Assembly: GCF_000813745.1 (NCBI RefSeq)
Contig: NZ_JWLC01000011.1
Location: 1 to 64,000, forward strand
Length of the DNA stretch: 64,000 nt
Direction of reading: 5' to 3'
From: Leisingera sp. ANG-M1
Lineage (GTDB): Bacteria > Pseudomonadota > Alphaproteobacteria > Rhodobacterales > Rhodobacteraceae
Shown here: positions 36,580 to 45,739 of the stretch, piece by piece
How positions within the stretch are numbered: position 1 is the first letter of the stretch
How the letters are laid out: every line of letters begins with the position of its first letter
Notes under the pieces: model-generated
Told to the model about the DNA's origin: nothing
The model's database searches: none
What the model saw: only the letters and a program-made list of their open reading frames with translations
Program-made: the position numbers and the translations under genes

Positions 36580-37046
36580 GCGGCCGCCTCCTGTGCTGCC
36601 CGCCACTCATAGGTGATATCCGGCAGGCCTTCCTCGTTGTTTGACCCATCACCGCGGCTGGTCTCGGCAAAGCCTTCGCGCCGGTAGAACCGCTGGGCGC
36701 GGGTATTGGCCACGAAGGTATTGAGGGTGAGCCGCGGCGAGGCCGCCTTAGCCGCATCCAAAAGCGCCCTACCCGCCCCCTGCCCGCGGGCCTCAGGCGC
36801 CAGGTAGAGCGAGCAGACCTCTTCCTCCTTGCGCGCTAGGAAGCCTTGGATGCGCCCCTCCCGCTCGGCAACGGTGACCCAGCCGCGGTCAATCATCATG
36901 CCGCAGAAAAAGATCACCTCAGCAGCAGTATAGAGCTTGGGCATCCAGCCGGTGTCCTGCTGGAAACCGTAGAGGATTTCCCCGGTCGCCCCGGCATCAA
37001 GCGGGGCTGCGGCACGCAGGAAGAAAGTCGCAGACGGGAGGGTCAC
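36576..37046 (-). CDS. GNAT family N-acetyltransferase
   Basis: The 156-residue protein has the acetyl-CoA motif LYLAPEARGQGAGRALLDAA near 93 and the C-terminal FVANTRAQRFYRREGF near 125. The start is GTG at 37044-37046, overlapping the ycjX stop (GTGA). It is lodged between ycjX and ycjF with overlaps on both sides. Acceptor unknown. Confidence 0.87.
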   Translation of the reverse strand: MTLPSATFFLRAAAPLDAGATGEILYGFQQDTGWMPKLYTAAEVIFFCGMMIDRGWVTVAEREGRIQGFLARKEEEVCSLYLAPEARGQGAGRALLDAAKAASPRLTLNTFVANTRAQRFYRREGFAETSRGDGSNNEEGLPDITYEWRAAQEAAA

Positions 37047-38428
37047 AGGGCATCTCCGATCAGGAATTCGGCAGCGCGGTCGAGCCGGATATGCGGCGGG
37101 CCGCTGCCGTGTTTCAAGGTAAGCGGCGCCGGGGCAAAGGCCATGGCCTGATAGTCGCCCTCCAGCCAGCTTTCCGCCCCTTGCCGCGCCGGGGTGAGCA
37201 GCTGTGCCGGATCCTCCGGCAGGGCGCCCGGGTAGAAAGCCGCCTGCTTGCCGCTTTCCAGCAGAGTGCCGCGCACGCAAGGAAGCTCGCTGCCGTTGTG
37301 CGGGCGCATTTCCTCGGTAGTGGTGCGCAGAGACGCCATGGCCAGCGCTTCGGTCTCCGCCCCGGCAAAGCGGGCCCGGTCCTGTGCTTCGCGGGTGAGG
37401 GCTTCGATGATCGCAGTCATCGCCTCGTGCTGGGCGTGATGCAGGTGGTCGGCCTTGGTGGCGGCAAAGAGGATCTTTTCCACCCGCTTGCCGCCCAGAA
37501 GCCGGGTCAGGAAGTGGTTGCGCCCCGGTTTGAAGGCGCTGAGAATATCCGCCATCGCGTGGCGCAGATCCTCCATCGCCTGCGGGCCGGAATGGATTGC
37601 CGAGAGCGCATCGACCAGCACCACCTGGCGGTCGATGCGGGCGAAGTGGTCGCGGAAGAAAGGTTTCACAACCTTGGCCTTATAGGCCTCAAAACGCCGC
37701 TCCATCTCGCGCCACAAGCTGCCGCGCGGGGCGCCCGGCTCCGGGGGCAAAGGGGCAAAGGTCAGCGCCGGGGAACCTGCCAGGTCACCTGGCAGCAGAA
37801 AGCGTCCCGGGGTGCAATCGTAAAAACCGGCCGCGCGGGCCGCATTCAGATATTCAGTGAAGGCTGCGGCCAGGGCCTGGGCCTGCGGCTCGTCATGTGT
37901 CCCCACCGGGACAGCTTGCGTATTGGCCGCCAGGAAGGCCTGGGCCTGCGGACGGTTCGCAATGCGGGCAAGCACATCCTGCGACCATTCCGCATAAGAT
38001 TTATCCAAGAGTGCCAGGTCCAGCAGCCACTCGCCGGGATAGTCGACGATATCCAGATGCAGGGTGCGCGGCCCCTGCCAGCCTGACAAAAGACCGGCGG
38101 GCCGCACCTTCAGACTGAGACGCAGCTCGGAGACAGCCCGTGTGCTGTCCGGCCAATGGGGTGACGGCCCGGTCAGGGCTGCGAGGTGGTTTTCATAGTC
38201 AAAGCGCGGCACGGTGTCGTCCGGCTGCGGCTGCAGGAAGGCGGCTTCGATTCGGCCCTCGCGCGCGGCATTGAGCTGCAGCATCCGCGCCCGGTCCAGC
38301 AGATTGGCCACCAGCGAGGTGATGAACACCGTCTTGCCGGAGCGGGCCAGCCCGGTGACCCCCAGCCGCAGCGGACGGTCGAACAGCGCCGCTGAGACAC
38401 CGCTGGCGGCGCTCTCCACGCTGCTCAT
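37043..38428 (-). CDS. YcjX family P-loop protein (DUF463)
   Basis: The 461-residue protein has a P-loop near residue 27 ([19 protein letters not shown]) and further DUF463 segments including [17 protein letters not shown] near 155 and [19 protein letters not shown] near 280. YcjX proteins are GTPase-like and stress-induced in enterobacteria; the role is not settled. First gene of ycjX-GNAT-ycjF. The ATG at 38426-38428 fits family length, though the ribosome-binding site is weak. Confidence 0.9.
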   Translation of the reverse strand: MSSVESAASGVSAALFDRPLRLGVTGLARSGKTVFITSLVANLLDRARMLQLNAAREGRIEAAFLQPQPDDTVPRFDYENHLAALTGPSPHWPDSTRAVSELRLSLKVRPAGLLSGWQGPRTLHLDIVDYPGEWLLDLALLDKSYAEWSQDVLARIANRPQAQAFLAANTQAVPVGTHDEPQAQALAAAFTEYLNAARAAGFYDCTPGRFLLPGDLAGSPALTFAPLPPEPGAPRGSLWREMERRFEAYKAKVVKPFFRDHFARIDRQVVLVDALSAIHSGPQAMEDLRHAMADILSAFKPGRNHFLTRLLGGKRVEKILFAATKADHLHHAQHEAMTAIIEALTREAQDRARFAGAETEALAMASLRTTTEEMRPHNGSELPCVRGTLLESGKQAAFYPGALPEDPAQLLTPARQGAESWLEGDYQAMAFAPAPLTLKHGSGPPHIRLDRAAEFLIGDAL

Positions 38429-38570
38429 CACCCCATCTGCGAGGGAGGTAAATACCAAGGCTCTGATCCTGCTCTGTTCTTGCTGCCTGCAAGATAGGCA
38501 GCGCACCAACGGGTTACCAGAGCGCACGCAGGACTTGCCCCGCCGCTGTTGCATTGCTACTTGGCCGCCC

Positions 38571-39338
38571 ATGCCGCGTTTTGCTTTGAAAGTCGAATAC
38601 CACGGAAAGCCTTTTGCCGGCTGGCAAAGGCAGAAGGATCTGCCCTCGGTGCAAGGGGCGATCGAGGCTGCGCTGGCGCGGCTCGAGCCGGGTGAGCATA
38701 CCATTGCCGCCGCCGGCCGCACCGACACCGGCGTGCACGGGCTGGGCCAGGTAGCGCATTGCGACATGGCCAAGGAATGGGACCCGTTCCGCCTGTCTGA
38801 AGCGCTGAATTACCATCTGAAGCCCGATCCTGTGGCGATTGTGGATTGCGCCCGGGTGGACGATGACTGGCACGCGCGCTTCTCGGCGGTGGAGCGGCAG
38901 TACCTGTTCCGCATCCTGATCCGCCGCGCACCCGCCACCCATGACGCGGGCCAGGTCTGGCAGCTGAGCCACGATCTGGACGCAGACGCCATGCAGGAAG
39001 GCGCCAGCCACTTGACCGGCAACCATGATTTCACCACGTTCCGCTCCTCAATCTGCCAGGCGGCCAGCCCGGTCAAGACGCTGGACGAACTGCGGGTGGA
39101 ACGGGTGCAGGGCTTTTCCGGGCCGGAAATCCATTTCCACGTGCGCGCCCGCAGCTTCCTGCACAACCAGGTGCGCAGCTTTGTCGGTACCCTGGAGCGG
39201 GTTGGCGCAGGCGCCTGGGATCCCGCCGATGTGAAAGCTGCGCTGGAGGCCTGCGACCGCGCCGCCTGCGGGCCGGTCTGCCCCGGGCACGGGCTCTACT
39301 TGGCACGGGTCGGCTACCCGGACGATCCCTTCGCCTGA
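38571..39338 (+). CDS. truA: tRNA pseudouridine(38-40) synthase
   Basis: TruA makes pseudouridine at tRNA positions 38-40. The 255-residue protein begins [21 protein letters not shown] and has the catalytic Asp in [16 protein letters not shown] near residue 53 and [15 protein letters not shown] near 200. It is divergent from ycjX. Confidence 0.96.
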   Translation: MPRFALKVEYHGKPFAGWQRQKDLPSVQGAIEAALARLEPGEHTIAAAGRTDTGVHGLGQVAHCDMAKEWDPFRLSEALNYHLKPDPVAIVDCARVDDDWHARFSAVERQYLFRILIRRAPATHDAGQVWQLSHDLDADAMQEGASHLTGNHDFTTFRSSICQAASPVKTLDELRVERVQGFSGPEIHFHVRARSFLHNQVRSFVGTLERVGAGAWDPADVKAALEACDRAACGPVCPGHGLYLARVGYPDDPFA

Positions 39339-39477
39339 TCCCCGAAACCGGCCCGATGCCTTCCCTGCACCCCTTGTGCCCCCTTGCACACCGGCAAGTG
39401 CCATTTCCCACCTTTACACGGCCGCCGCCGCCGTGGCTTAGTCCGCCGGATTGAAGGCTTCGGAGGGAGAGAGCAGC

Positions 39478-40413
39478 ATGGCGCTTCTGGTCAATGTCGG
39501 GTTTGACAACTGGTTCACGGATGAGGAGCTGACAGCCGAGCTGAAGGCGCTGGCACCGGATCTGGACATCCGGCCTATGAGCGATGCGGGCAATCTGGCG
39601 GAGGTCTCCATGCTGGCCACCACGGTGCTGAAAAGCGGGCTGCCGGAACAGCTGCCGAACCTGCAGCTGGTGCAGAAGCTGGGCGCCGGTGTCGACAGTA
39701 TCGTGGCCCACCCCAGCCTGCCGCCGCATGTCCGTGTCGCCCGGCTGAAGCCGAACGAGCCGGCGCATGAGATAGCCGAATTCTGCCTTGCCTACGTGCT
39801 GCACGGCCAGCGCAACATCGCCCAGCACGAAGCCTCGCAAAAACGCAGCGCCTGGGAGCCGCTGGCGCCGAAACGCCCAACGCACACCACCGTCGGCGTG
39901 CTGGGTCTTGGCCATATCGGCGGCATGACCGCTAGGCTGATGCGCGATCTGCGGTTCCGGGTGCTTGGCTGGAGCCGTTCGCCCAAGGAGATCGAGGGCG
40001 TTGACTGCCGCCACGGCGAGGCCGCGCTGCTGCAGATGCTGGGTGAATGCGACTATGTCTGCGCCATCCTGCCCTCAACCCCGGCCACCCGCCATCTGAT
40101 GAATGAGGAGACGCTGGCGGCAATGAAACCCGGCGCCACGCTGATCAACGCCGGCCGCGGCGACCTGATCGACGAAGCCGCTCTCATTGCAGCACTGGAC
40201 AAGGACACCCCGGGCCGTGCGGTGCTGGATGTGACCAGCCAGGAGCCGCTTCCTGCTGAGAGCCCGCTCTGGACCCATCAGGGCGTCACCATCACCCCGC
40301 ATGTCTCGGGCTGGCACCTGGGCGATGCGATGAAAGACGTGGTGGAAAACTACCGGCGCTTGGAAGCGGGCAGCGCGCTGCTGTACGAAGTCGACCGCCA
40401 GCGCGGCTACTGA
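39478..40413 (+). CDS. D-2-hydroxyacid dehydrogenase, glyoxylate/hydroxypyruvate reductase A-like
   Basis: The 311-residue protein has an NAD(P)-binding motif (VGVLGLGHIGGMTARLM near 140), Arg in INAGRGDLIDE near 223, Glu in SQEPLPAESPLW near 260 and the catalytic His in ITPHVSGW near 280. It resembles GhrA, which reduces glyoxylate and hydroxypyruvate. GGAGGGAGAG precedes the ATG at 39478. Confidence 0.87.
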   Translation: MALLVNVGFDNWFTDEELTAELKALAPDLDIRPMSDAGNLAEVSMLATTVLKSGLPEQLPNLQLVQKLGAGVDSIVAHPSLPPHVRVARLKPNEPAHEIAEFCLAYVLHGQRNIAQHEASQKRSAWEPLAPKRPTHTTVGVLGLGHIGGMTARLMRDLRFRVLGWSRSPKEIEGVDCRHGEAALLQMLGECDYVCAILPSTPATRHLMNEETLAAMKPGATLINAGRGDLIDEAALIAALDKDTPGRAVLDVTSQEPLPAESPLWTHQGVTITPHVSGWHLGDAMKDVVENYRRLEAGSALLYEVDRQRGY

Positions 40414-40438
40414 AACGGCCCCGGAAAACGCTCCCCTG

Positions 40439-40503
40439 CTTCTTCTGGCCCAAAAATATCCCCGCCGGAGGCACCGCCTTGTTTTCGGCAGGGAACAAGG
40501 CGG
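40439..40503 (+). repeat. Convergent-gap motif, copy 3
   Basis: CTTCTTCTGGCCCAAAAATA is followed by TCCCCGCCGG and a hairpin formed by CCGCCTTGTT and AACAAGGCGG. It lies between the convergent 2-hydroxyacid dehydrogenase and gcvH genes. Confidence 0.65.
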
Positions 40504-40526
40504 ACCTTCCAACAGCGGCAACCGGA

Positions 40527-40886
40527 TCAGCCGATGAAATCCTTGTACCCGGCCTCGTCCATGTAATCGTCCATCGGCGACAGGTCCGAGGGCTTCAGCT
40601 TGAAGAACCAGGCGCCGCCTTCGGGGTCCTCGTTCACCTTGCCCGGGTCATCGGCCAGCGCCTCATTGACCTCAACCACTTCGCCGTCCAGCGGCGCCAG
40701 GATGTCCGAGGCGGCTTTGACCGATTCAATCACAACGATCTCGTCATCCTTGGTCACTTCGGTGCCCGGCTCCGGCAGCTCCACATAAACCACCTCGCCC
40801 AGCTGCTCGGCGGCATGGGCGGTGATGCCGACGGTGATCAGATCGCCTTCGGGCAGCAGCCACTCGTGTTCCTCGGTGTATTTCAT
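40527..40886 (-). CDS. gcvH: Glycine cleavage system H protein
   Basis: GcvH carries the lipoyl arm of the glycine cleavage complex. The 119-residue protein has the lipoylation motif VVIESVKAASDILAP, with Lys near residue 63, and the usual C-terminus (FIG). No gcvT or gcvP is adjacent, so this is a lone copy in this locus. It could be the only gcvH or a paralogue. The 198 bp upstream hold GCGTATAC/GCGTATGC repeats but no glycine riboswitch that I can identify. Confidence 0.92.
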   Translation of the reverse strand: MKYTEEHEWLLPEGDLITVGITAHAAEQLGEVVYVELPEPGTEVTKDDEIVVIESVKAASDILAPLDGEVVEVNEALADDPGKVNEDPEGGAWFFKLKPSDLSPMDDYMDEAGYKDFIG

Positions 40887-41084
40887 GATCTTGTTTTCCC
40901 TTAGAAAAGCACAGGTTAGATATGTGTTGTGGCCGCCCAAAAGGCGCCGCAGGAAACAGGGGCCCGGCGCACCAGCCCCTGCATACGCGGGTATACGCTA
41001 GCAACGGCCGCGCCTTGCGATCAAGATGCCAAATCGCGGGATCAGCAAGATTTTAGGCGGCAGCGCCGCCCCCCGCCGAAGGTG

Positions 41085-42533
41085 TCAGAACAGGTTGAAA
41101 TACTCCGCTTGCTCCCATTCGCTGACGGTGTCCAGGTAGCGTTCCCACTCGAACCGCTTGAGGTGGTGCAGATAGGCCGTCACATCTTCACCCAGCGCCT
41201 CCCGGCACAGGCCGGAACCTTCAAAAGCAGCCAGCGCCTGGCCCAGCGAGCGCGGCAGCTTATCGCTGTCTTCGCTGTAGGGCGAGACCGTGGGACGCGG
41301 CGCCTCCAGCCCCTCGGCCAGGCCGGCCGCACCGGCAATGATCTGCGCCGCCAGCGCGAAATAGGGGTTGGCGGAACTGTCCGGCGCCCGGTTTTCGATC
41401 CGGCTGGCGTCGTCGCCCGGATGCATCAGCGCCCGCAGCATGGCACCGCGGTTGTCCTCGCCCCAGCCGATCCGGTTCGGCGCCAGCTGATAGGGCAAAT
41501 AGCGTTTGTAGCTGTTCACCGTCGGCGCGATCAGCAGCGAAGTCTCGGCGGCATATTTCAGCAGCCCCGCCATCCAGGCGCTGGCCGGCGGCGTCAGCAG
41601 GCCTTCGGCTTCCGGCATGAACAAATTGCGCCCCGAAGCCAGATCCTGCAGCGACTGATGCACATGCCAGCCGTTGGCCATGGCATTATCCAGCCGCGGC
41701 TTGGCCATAAAGCTCGCGTGCAGCCCGTTCCTGGCGCAGACCTCCTTCACCAGGGTGCGGAACATCACCATCGCGTCGGCCTGTGCCATGGCGCCATCGG
41801 GGGCAAAGGTGAATTCAACCTGGCTCGGCCCCATCTCGATCTCGACCGAGCGCACCCGCAACCCCAGCTTCTGAGCGTTGCGGCGCAACAGGTCCAGCAC
41901 GCCCTCTACCTCGCCATACCGGGTCTCCGTCAGATACTGGTAGCCCTGCATCAGGTTCCGGGTTTGCACCGGCGCGCCGGGACGGCCGGCCTGCTCATGC
42001 GCCGCAGCTTTGTCCGCCAGCTCGAAGATGTGGAATTCGACCTCCAAGCCGAAGGTCGCCGCCATCCCCTGCCCGGCCAGCTGATCCACGGCCTTTTGCA
42101 GCACCCTGCCCGACGTAAAGGGGATCGGCTGGCCGTCCTGATAAACCGGTTCGCAAAAGATCCAGGCGGAATGGCCCGACCAAGGCAGCGCCCGGTAAGT
42201 ACCGGGGCGCGGCACCAGCAGCACATCGCCTGCCCCCTGCATCGGCCCCGCCAGCCCGCTGCCGCCCTCCCAGACCGGAAAGGCAGTGCGGTGCGAGGTG
42301 TCTTTCTGCAACAGCGTCGACGGCACGTTCAGGCCGCGTTCAAACACCGAAGCAAAACCCTCGGCCATCACGGTCTTGCCGCGCAAGAGCCCGTGCTGAT
42401 CGGGAAACAGCACCCGGACCGTTTCGATCCCGTCAAATTGCGCCCGCGACACGATCTCAGCCGCCTGACGGCAGTCCTCAGGGCCAAGCAGCCCCAGGCG
42501 GGCCAGTTTTCCGGATGTGAAATCTTGCGCCAT
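41085..42533 (-). CDS. Glutamine synthetase family protein
   Basis: The 482-residue protein has the GS catalytic fold: GLEVEFHIF near 150, VEIEMGPSQVEFTF near 215, NGWHVHQSL near 265, NSYKRYLPYQLAPN near 325 and ENRAPDSSANPYFALAA near 360. It differs from housekeeping GlnA and resembles gamma-glutamyl-amine ligases of the PuuA type, so a role in polyamine or amine use is likely but unproven. AAGAGG precedes the ATG at 42533. A divergent IclR-type gene probably regulates it. Confidence 0.85.
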   Translation of the reverse strand: MAQDFTSGKLARLGLLGPEDCRQAAEIVSRAQFDGIETVRVLFPDQHGLLRGKTVMAEGFASVFERGLNVPSTLLQKDTSHRTAFPVWEGGSGLAGPMQGAGDVLLVPRPGTYRALPWSGHSAWIFCEPVYQDGQPIPFTSGRVLQKAVDQLAGQGMAATFGLEVEFHIFELADKAAAHEQAGRPGAPVQTRNLMQGYQYLTETRYGEVEGVLDLLRRNAQKLGLRVRSVEIEMGPSQVEFTFAPDGAMAQADAMVMFRTLVKEVCARNGLHASFMAKPRLDNAMANGWHVHQSLQDLASGRNLFMPEAEGLLTPPASAWMAGLLKYAAETSLLIAPTVNSYKRYLPYQLAPNRIGWGEDNRGAMLRALMHPGDDASRIENRAPDSSANPYFALAAQIIAGAAGLAEGLEAPRPTVSPYSEDSDKLPRSLGQALAAFEGSGLCREALGEDVTAYLHHLKRFEWERYLDTVSEWEQAEYFNLF

Positions 42534-42654
42534 GGGCGGCCTCTTGCAGAGCGAGCTGCTTGAAAATGCACCGGAAATACTGCCCGCGTCCAGCTTGGCG
42601 GCGGCATTTGCCGCATATGGCTGCGCTTTCCAGATATTGCGGGGGTTTTGCACC

Positions 42655-42696
42655 TTGACAGCGTTCACTTTGCGAACATTGTGTCCAGCATTCGCA
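42655..42696. promoter_or_regulatory. Promoter with inverted-repeat operators between the GS-like and IclR genes
   Basis: A consensus -35 TTGACA lies at 42655-42660 on the plus strand. Just downstream are two overlapping inverted repeats, GTTC-N7-GAAC (42663-42677) and TGCGAA-N14-TTCGCA (42671-42696). They fit an operator for the adjacent IclR-family regulator. The -10 is weak. Confidence 0.5.
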
Positions 42697-42746
42697 CATC
42701 CTTACCCTCGCTAGGCGGCGGTTTTTCAAGTTACGGCAGACATCTG

Positions 42747-43523
42747 ATGACGGTTACGGAACAGGACAGGAATATTTCTTCAAGCTTTGCCAAGGGGCTG
42801 GCAGTGCTGGCGGTGTTTGACGCGGCCACCCCCAGCATGACCCTGGCCGAGATCGCGCGACGCAGCGGCCAGGACCGCGCCACCGCCCGGCGCGGGGCGC
42901 TGACGCTAGTGCAGGCGGGCTACCTGCGCCAGGACGGGCGGATGCTGTCACTGACACCGCGGGTGCTGGCGCTGGCGGGCGGCTTCCTGCAGGCCAACCA
43001 GTTCGGCCGCAAGGTGCAGCCGGTGCTGAACCGTCATGCCCGGCAAATGGAAGTCGAAGTCACCCTGGCGATGCTCGACCAAGGCCGGGTTCTGCTGCTG
43101 GCGCAATCCACCGTCGAGCACGGCCATATCACCTATGGCTTCACTGCCGGTTCCCACATCCCGCTGGCCCATACCAGCCTGGGACGGATGCTGCTGGCCG
43201 GGCTGCCGCCGGAAGAAGCTGCGGCCGTACTCGCGCAAGAAGATCTGCCGCGCCATACCGAGCAGTCACTGCAGGATCCCGCCGCCATTCTCGACCGCGC
43301 TGCCCAGGCCCGCGAGCAGGGTTTCTGCATCACCGGCAGCGAGTTTGAGGCCGGCATCACCGGCTATGCGGTGCCGGTGTCGCGTCCGGGACGCACGCCG
43401 GTGGTCGTTGGCAGCTCTGCGCCGCGCGGCCTGAACCCCGAGGCTGATGCCGAACGGCTGCTGCGCGGCCTGCAGCTCTGCGCTGCCGAACTGCGCCAGG
43501 CCGAAGCTGTGGATCACCTTTGA
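42747..43523 (+). CDS. IclR family transcriptional regulator
   Basis: The 258-residue protein has an N-terminal winged helix-turn-helix (about 10-70: MTLAEIARRSGQDRATARRGALTL) and the IclR effector domain (about 85-255: TSLGRMLLAGLPPEEA, GFCITGSEFEAGITGYAVPV). It is divergent from the GS-like gene and most likely controls it and itself. The ATG at 42747 fits family length. Confidence 0.9.
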   Translation: MTVTEQDRNISSSFAKGLAVLAVFDAATPSMTLAEIARRSGQDRATARRGALTLVQAGYLRQDGRMLSLTPRVLALAGGFLQANQFGRKVQPVLNRHARQMEVEVTLAMLDQGRVLLLAQSTVEHGHITYGFTAGSHIPLAHTSLGRMLLAGLPPEEAAAVLAQEDLPRHTEQSLQDPAAILDRAAQAREQGFCITGSEFEAGITGYAVPVSRPGRTPVVVGSSAPRGLNPEADAERLLRGLQLCAAELRQAEAVDHL

Positions 43524-43604
43524 CGCGCATTGCGGAAAACCCCGCCTTGCAATGGCTTCGCCCCGCGCTAGGCTGCAGGGAGAGATTTCCGCAGGAGCAT
43601 TTCG

Positions 43605-43919
43605 ATGATGAAACAGACTGCACTGGCGGCAGCCCTCTGCGCCGCCTTCACCGCCCCGGCCCTGGCCAAAGGCGTTGAAGGCAAACAGGTGACGGTGCTG
43701 GGCCGCGACTGGGTCGTCGCCCCGGTCGAAGACATGGCCGGCCGCTACAGCGCCACCCGGCTGAACCGCGAACACCTGCCGTTCCGCCCGCCCGCGGTGC
43801 TGACCGCGCGCCAGGCGGTCAGAGCTCTGCGCGCCGCGACCGGCTGCAGCGTCAACCTGGACACGATGGTGCGCGACATCACCGGCACCTACTACGCCCA
43901 GATGATCTGCCGCAAATAG
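43605..43919 (+). CDS. Small exported protein, unknown
   Basis: The 104-residue protein has a clear signal peptide (about 1-21, MMKQTALAAALCAAFTAPALA) and a short mature part with two cysteines (ATGCSVNL and QMICRK) that may form a disulfide in the periplasm. AGGAG stands seven bases upstream of the ATG. I recognise no family. Confidence 0.72.
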   Translation: MMKQTALAAALCAAFTAPALAKGVEGKQVTVLGRDWVVAPVEDMAGRYSATRLNREHLPFRPPAVLTARQAVRALRAATGCSVNLDTMVRDITGTYYAQMICRK

Positions 43920-44040
43920 GAACGCGCCTGACGCTTGCGCGGTTTGGCAGCGTTTTTCTGAAACATCCTCTTGGGAAATGTGATCATTTTCCTGGGAGCG
44001 ATGGATTGAGCGGCCCCGGCGCGCCTGCCATAGATTGCGC

Positions 44041-45024
44041 ATGAAACTTGCTATCAACGGATTCGGCCGCATCGGCCGGGCCATCCTGCGCCAGATTCTG
44101 ACCACATCGCGCGGAGACGGCATCGAAGTGGTGCGGATCAACGATATCGCGCCCTTGGACATGTGCGCCTATCTGTTCCAGTACGACAGCACCTTCGGCC
44201 CCTTTGCCCATCCAGTGGAGCACGGGAGCGGCGCGCTGCAGGTGATGGGCCGCACCATCCCGGTCAGCCACGCGCCCGACCTGACATCGGTGGACCTCAG
44301 CGGTGTCGATCTGGTGCTGGAATGTACCGGCATCGCCCGCACCTCGGACGTGGCCGAACGCGGCATCAAGGCAGGCGCCGGCAAGGTGCTGATCTCAGGC
44401 CCTTCCCCGGCGGCGGAACTGACCATGGTGCTGGGTGCCAATGAGGAGAGCCTGGGCGATGCCCGCATCGTTTCCAATGCCTCCTGCACCACCAATGGGC
44501 TGACGCCGCTGGTGAAACTGCTGGACCAGATCGCCGGCATCGACACCGCGCATATGACCACCATCCACTGCTACACCAACTCGCAGCCGATGGTGGACGC
44601 GCCGCGCGGCGATTTTGCCCGCTCCCGCGGCGGCGCCCAGTCGATGGTGCCGACCACAACCTCGGCAATGCATCTGATCGACGAAGTGCTGCCGCACCTC
44701 AAAGGCCGGGTCAGCGGCGCTGCAGTGCGGGTGCCGACAGCCAGCGTCTCCGCCGTGGATCTGGTAGCGCATCTGAAGACGCCGATGAGCGAGACAGAAT
44801 TCTCCGCCGCGCTGCGCCAAGGCGTTGCCGCCTCCAAGGTGCTGGGCTGGACCGATATGCCGCTGGTCTCCTCGGACCTGCGCGCCCGGCCTGAATCGCT
44901 GGTGATTGCCGGCCCGGAGACCCGCATGGCCGGCGATTCCCAGGTGCGGGTGTTCGGCTGGTATGACAACGAATGGGGCTTCTCGGCCCGGATGCTGGAT
45001 GTGGCGCGGCTGATGGCAGGCTAG
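44041..45024 (+). CDS. Glyceraldehyde-3-phosphate dehydrogenase family protein (divergent)
   Basis: The 327-residue protein has the GAPDH Rossmann motif INGFGRIGRAILRQ, NDIAP (an acidic residue typical of NAD use), the catalytic Cys in SNASCTTNGLTPL near 148, and His in TTIHCYTNSQ near 175. The usual second Cys of SCTTNC is Gly here, and the chain is slightly short. It stands alone, without other glycolytic genes, so an alternative substrate such as erythrose-4-phosphate is possible. The start has no good ribosome-binding site. Confidence 0.85.
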   Translation: MKLAINGFGRIGRAILRQILTTSRGDGIEVVRINDIAPLDMCAYLFQYDSTFGPFAHPVEHGSGALQVMGRTIPVSHAPDLTSVDLSGVDLVLECTGIARTSDVAERGIKAGAGKVLISGPSPAAELTMVLGANEESLGDARIVSNASCTTNGLTPLVKLLDQIAGIDTAHMTTIHCYTNSQPMVDAPRGDFARSRGGAQSMVPTTTSAMHLIDEVLPHLKGRVSGAAVRVPTASVSAVDLVAHLKTPMSETEFSAALRQGVAASKVLGWTDMPLVSSDLRARPESLVIAGPETRMAGDSQVRVFGWYDNEWGFSARMLDVARLMAG

Positions 45025-45054
45025 GGACTGCCCGCCGAGCGCCGCCCGGACAGC

Positions 45055-45076
45055 AAAGCCCGCCCCTGCGGGCTTT
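45055..45076. terminator. Bidirectional terminator-like hairpin
   Basis: AAAGCCCGC-ccct-GCGGGCTTT lies between the convergent GAPDH-like and membrane-protein genes, three bases from the latter's stop. Confidence 0.75.
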
Positions 45077-45078
45077 GG

Positions 45079-45687
45079 CTATTTCTGCGACAGGCGGTTT
45101 TCTCCGGCCAGGCGCAGCCAGCGGAAGATCAGCATCAGTGCGACCATGCAGGCGGTAAGGCCAATCAGATCGCCTGCTGCATAGACGGCCATCACCGGCA
45201 GCTGATCACCGGGGAAAATCAGACCAGAGAACACCACCGACTGACCAAGGGAATTGATCACCGAAGCCAGCGCGCCTGCGGCCAGCAGCCATTTCCATTC
45301 CATCCGCCGCGCCAGCCCGGCATGCAGCGGCCGCCCCAGCAGCCGGAACAAGCCAAAGGCCGCCAGCGCCGACACCGCACCCACAGCAATCGATTCCAGC
45401 AGCACCGGCTGCATCAGCTGGAGGATGCCCGCATCGGTGAACATCAGCTCTGACAGAAAGGCGCCAAAAGCCAGCGGCAGCACTGCCTTCCACCCGAACA
45501 GCCAGACGCTCAGAACCCTTACCCCGTGCGGCAGGTAGACCAGGCTGGCAAAAACGGTGAGCTCAGGCAGGAACAGCGCCTGCACCGGCGTCACAATCCA
45601 GGCCGTGACCCCATGGCAAACGATGTAGACTGCGGTGATGACGGCAAAAACCTGAAACCGGGAATACAACAATGAAACGCGTGTCAT
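45079..45687 (-). CDS. Integral membrane protein, unknown
   Basis: The 202-residue protein has about six hydrophobic segments (first near 12-32, last near 170-190) with few charged loops. I recognise no family; it has a faint resemblance to MASE1-type sensor membrane domains, without any output domain. The start at 45687 lacks a ribosome-binding site. Confidence 0.65.
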   Translation of the reverse strand: MTRVSLLYSRFQVFAVITAVYIVCHGVTAWIVTPVQALFLPELTVFASLVYLPHGVRVLSVWLFGWKAVLPLAFGAFLSELMFTDAGILQLMQPVLLESIAVGAVSALAAFGLFRLLGRPLHAGLARRMEWKWLLAAGALASVINSLGQSVVFSGLIFPGDQLPVMAVYAAGDLIGLTACMVALMLIFRWLRLAGENRLSQK

Positions 45688-45739
45688 AACACCGGTTTAG
45701 CCGCACAGATTGGGCGCTGCAACCAATAGCGGGGCCGGA

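Noticed and set aside
40887-41084. Glycine riboswitch upstream of gcvH
   Set aside because: I could not find the paired aptamer cores. The region has GCGTATAC/GCGTATGC repeats and a GC-rich hairpin only.
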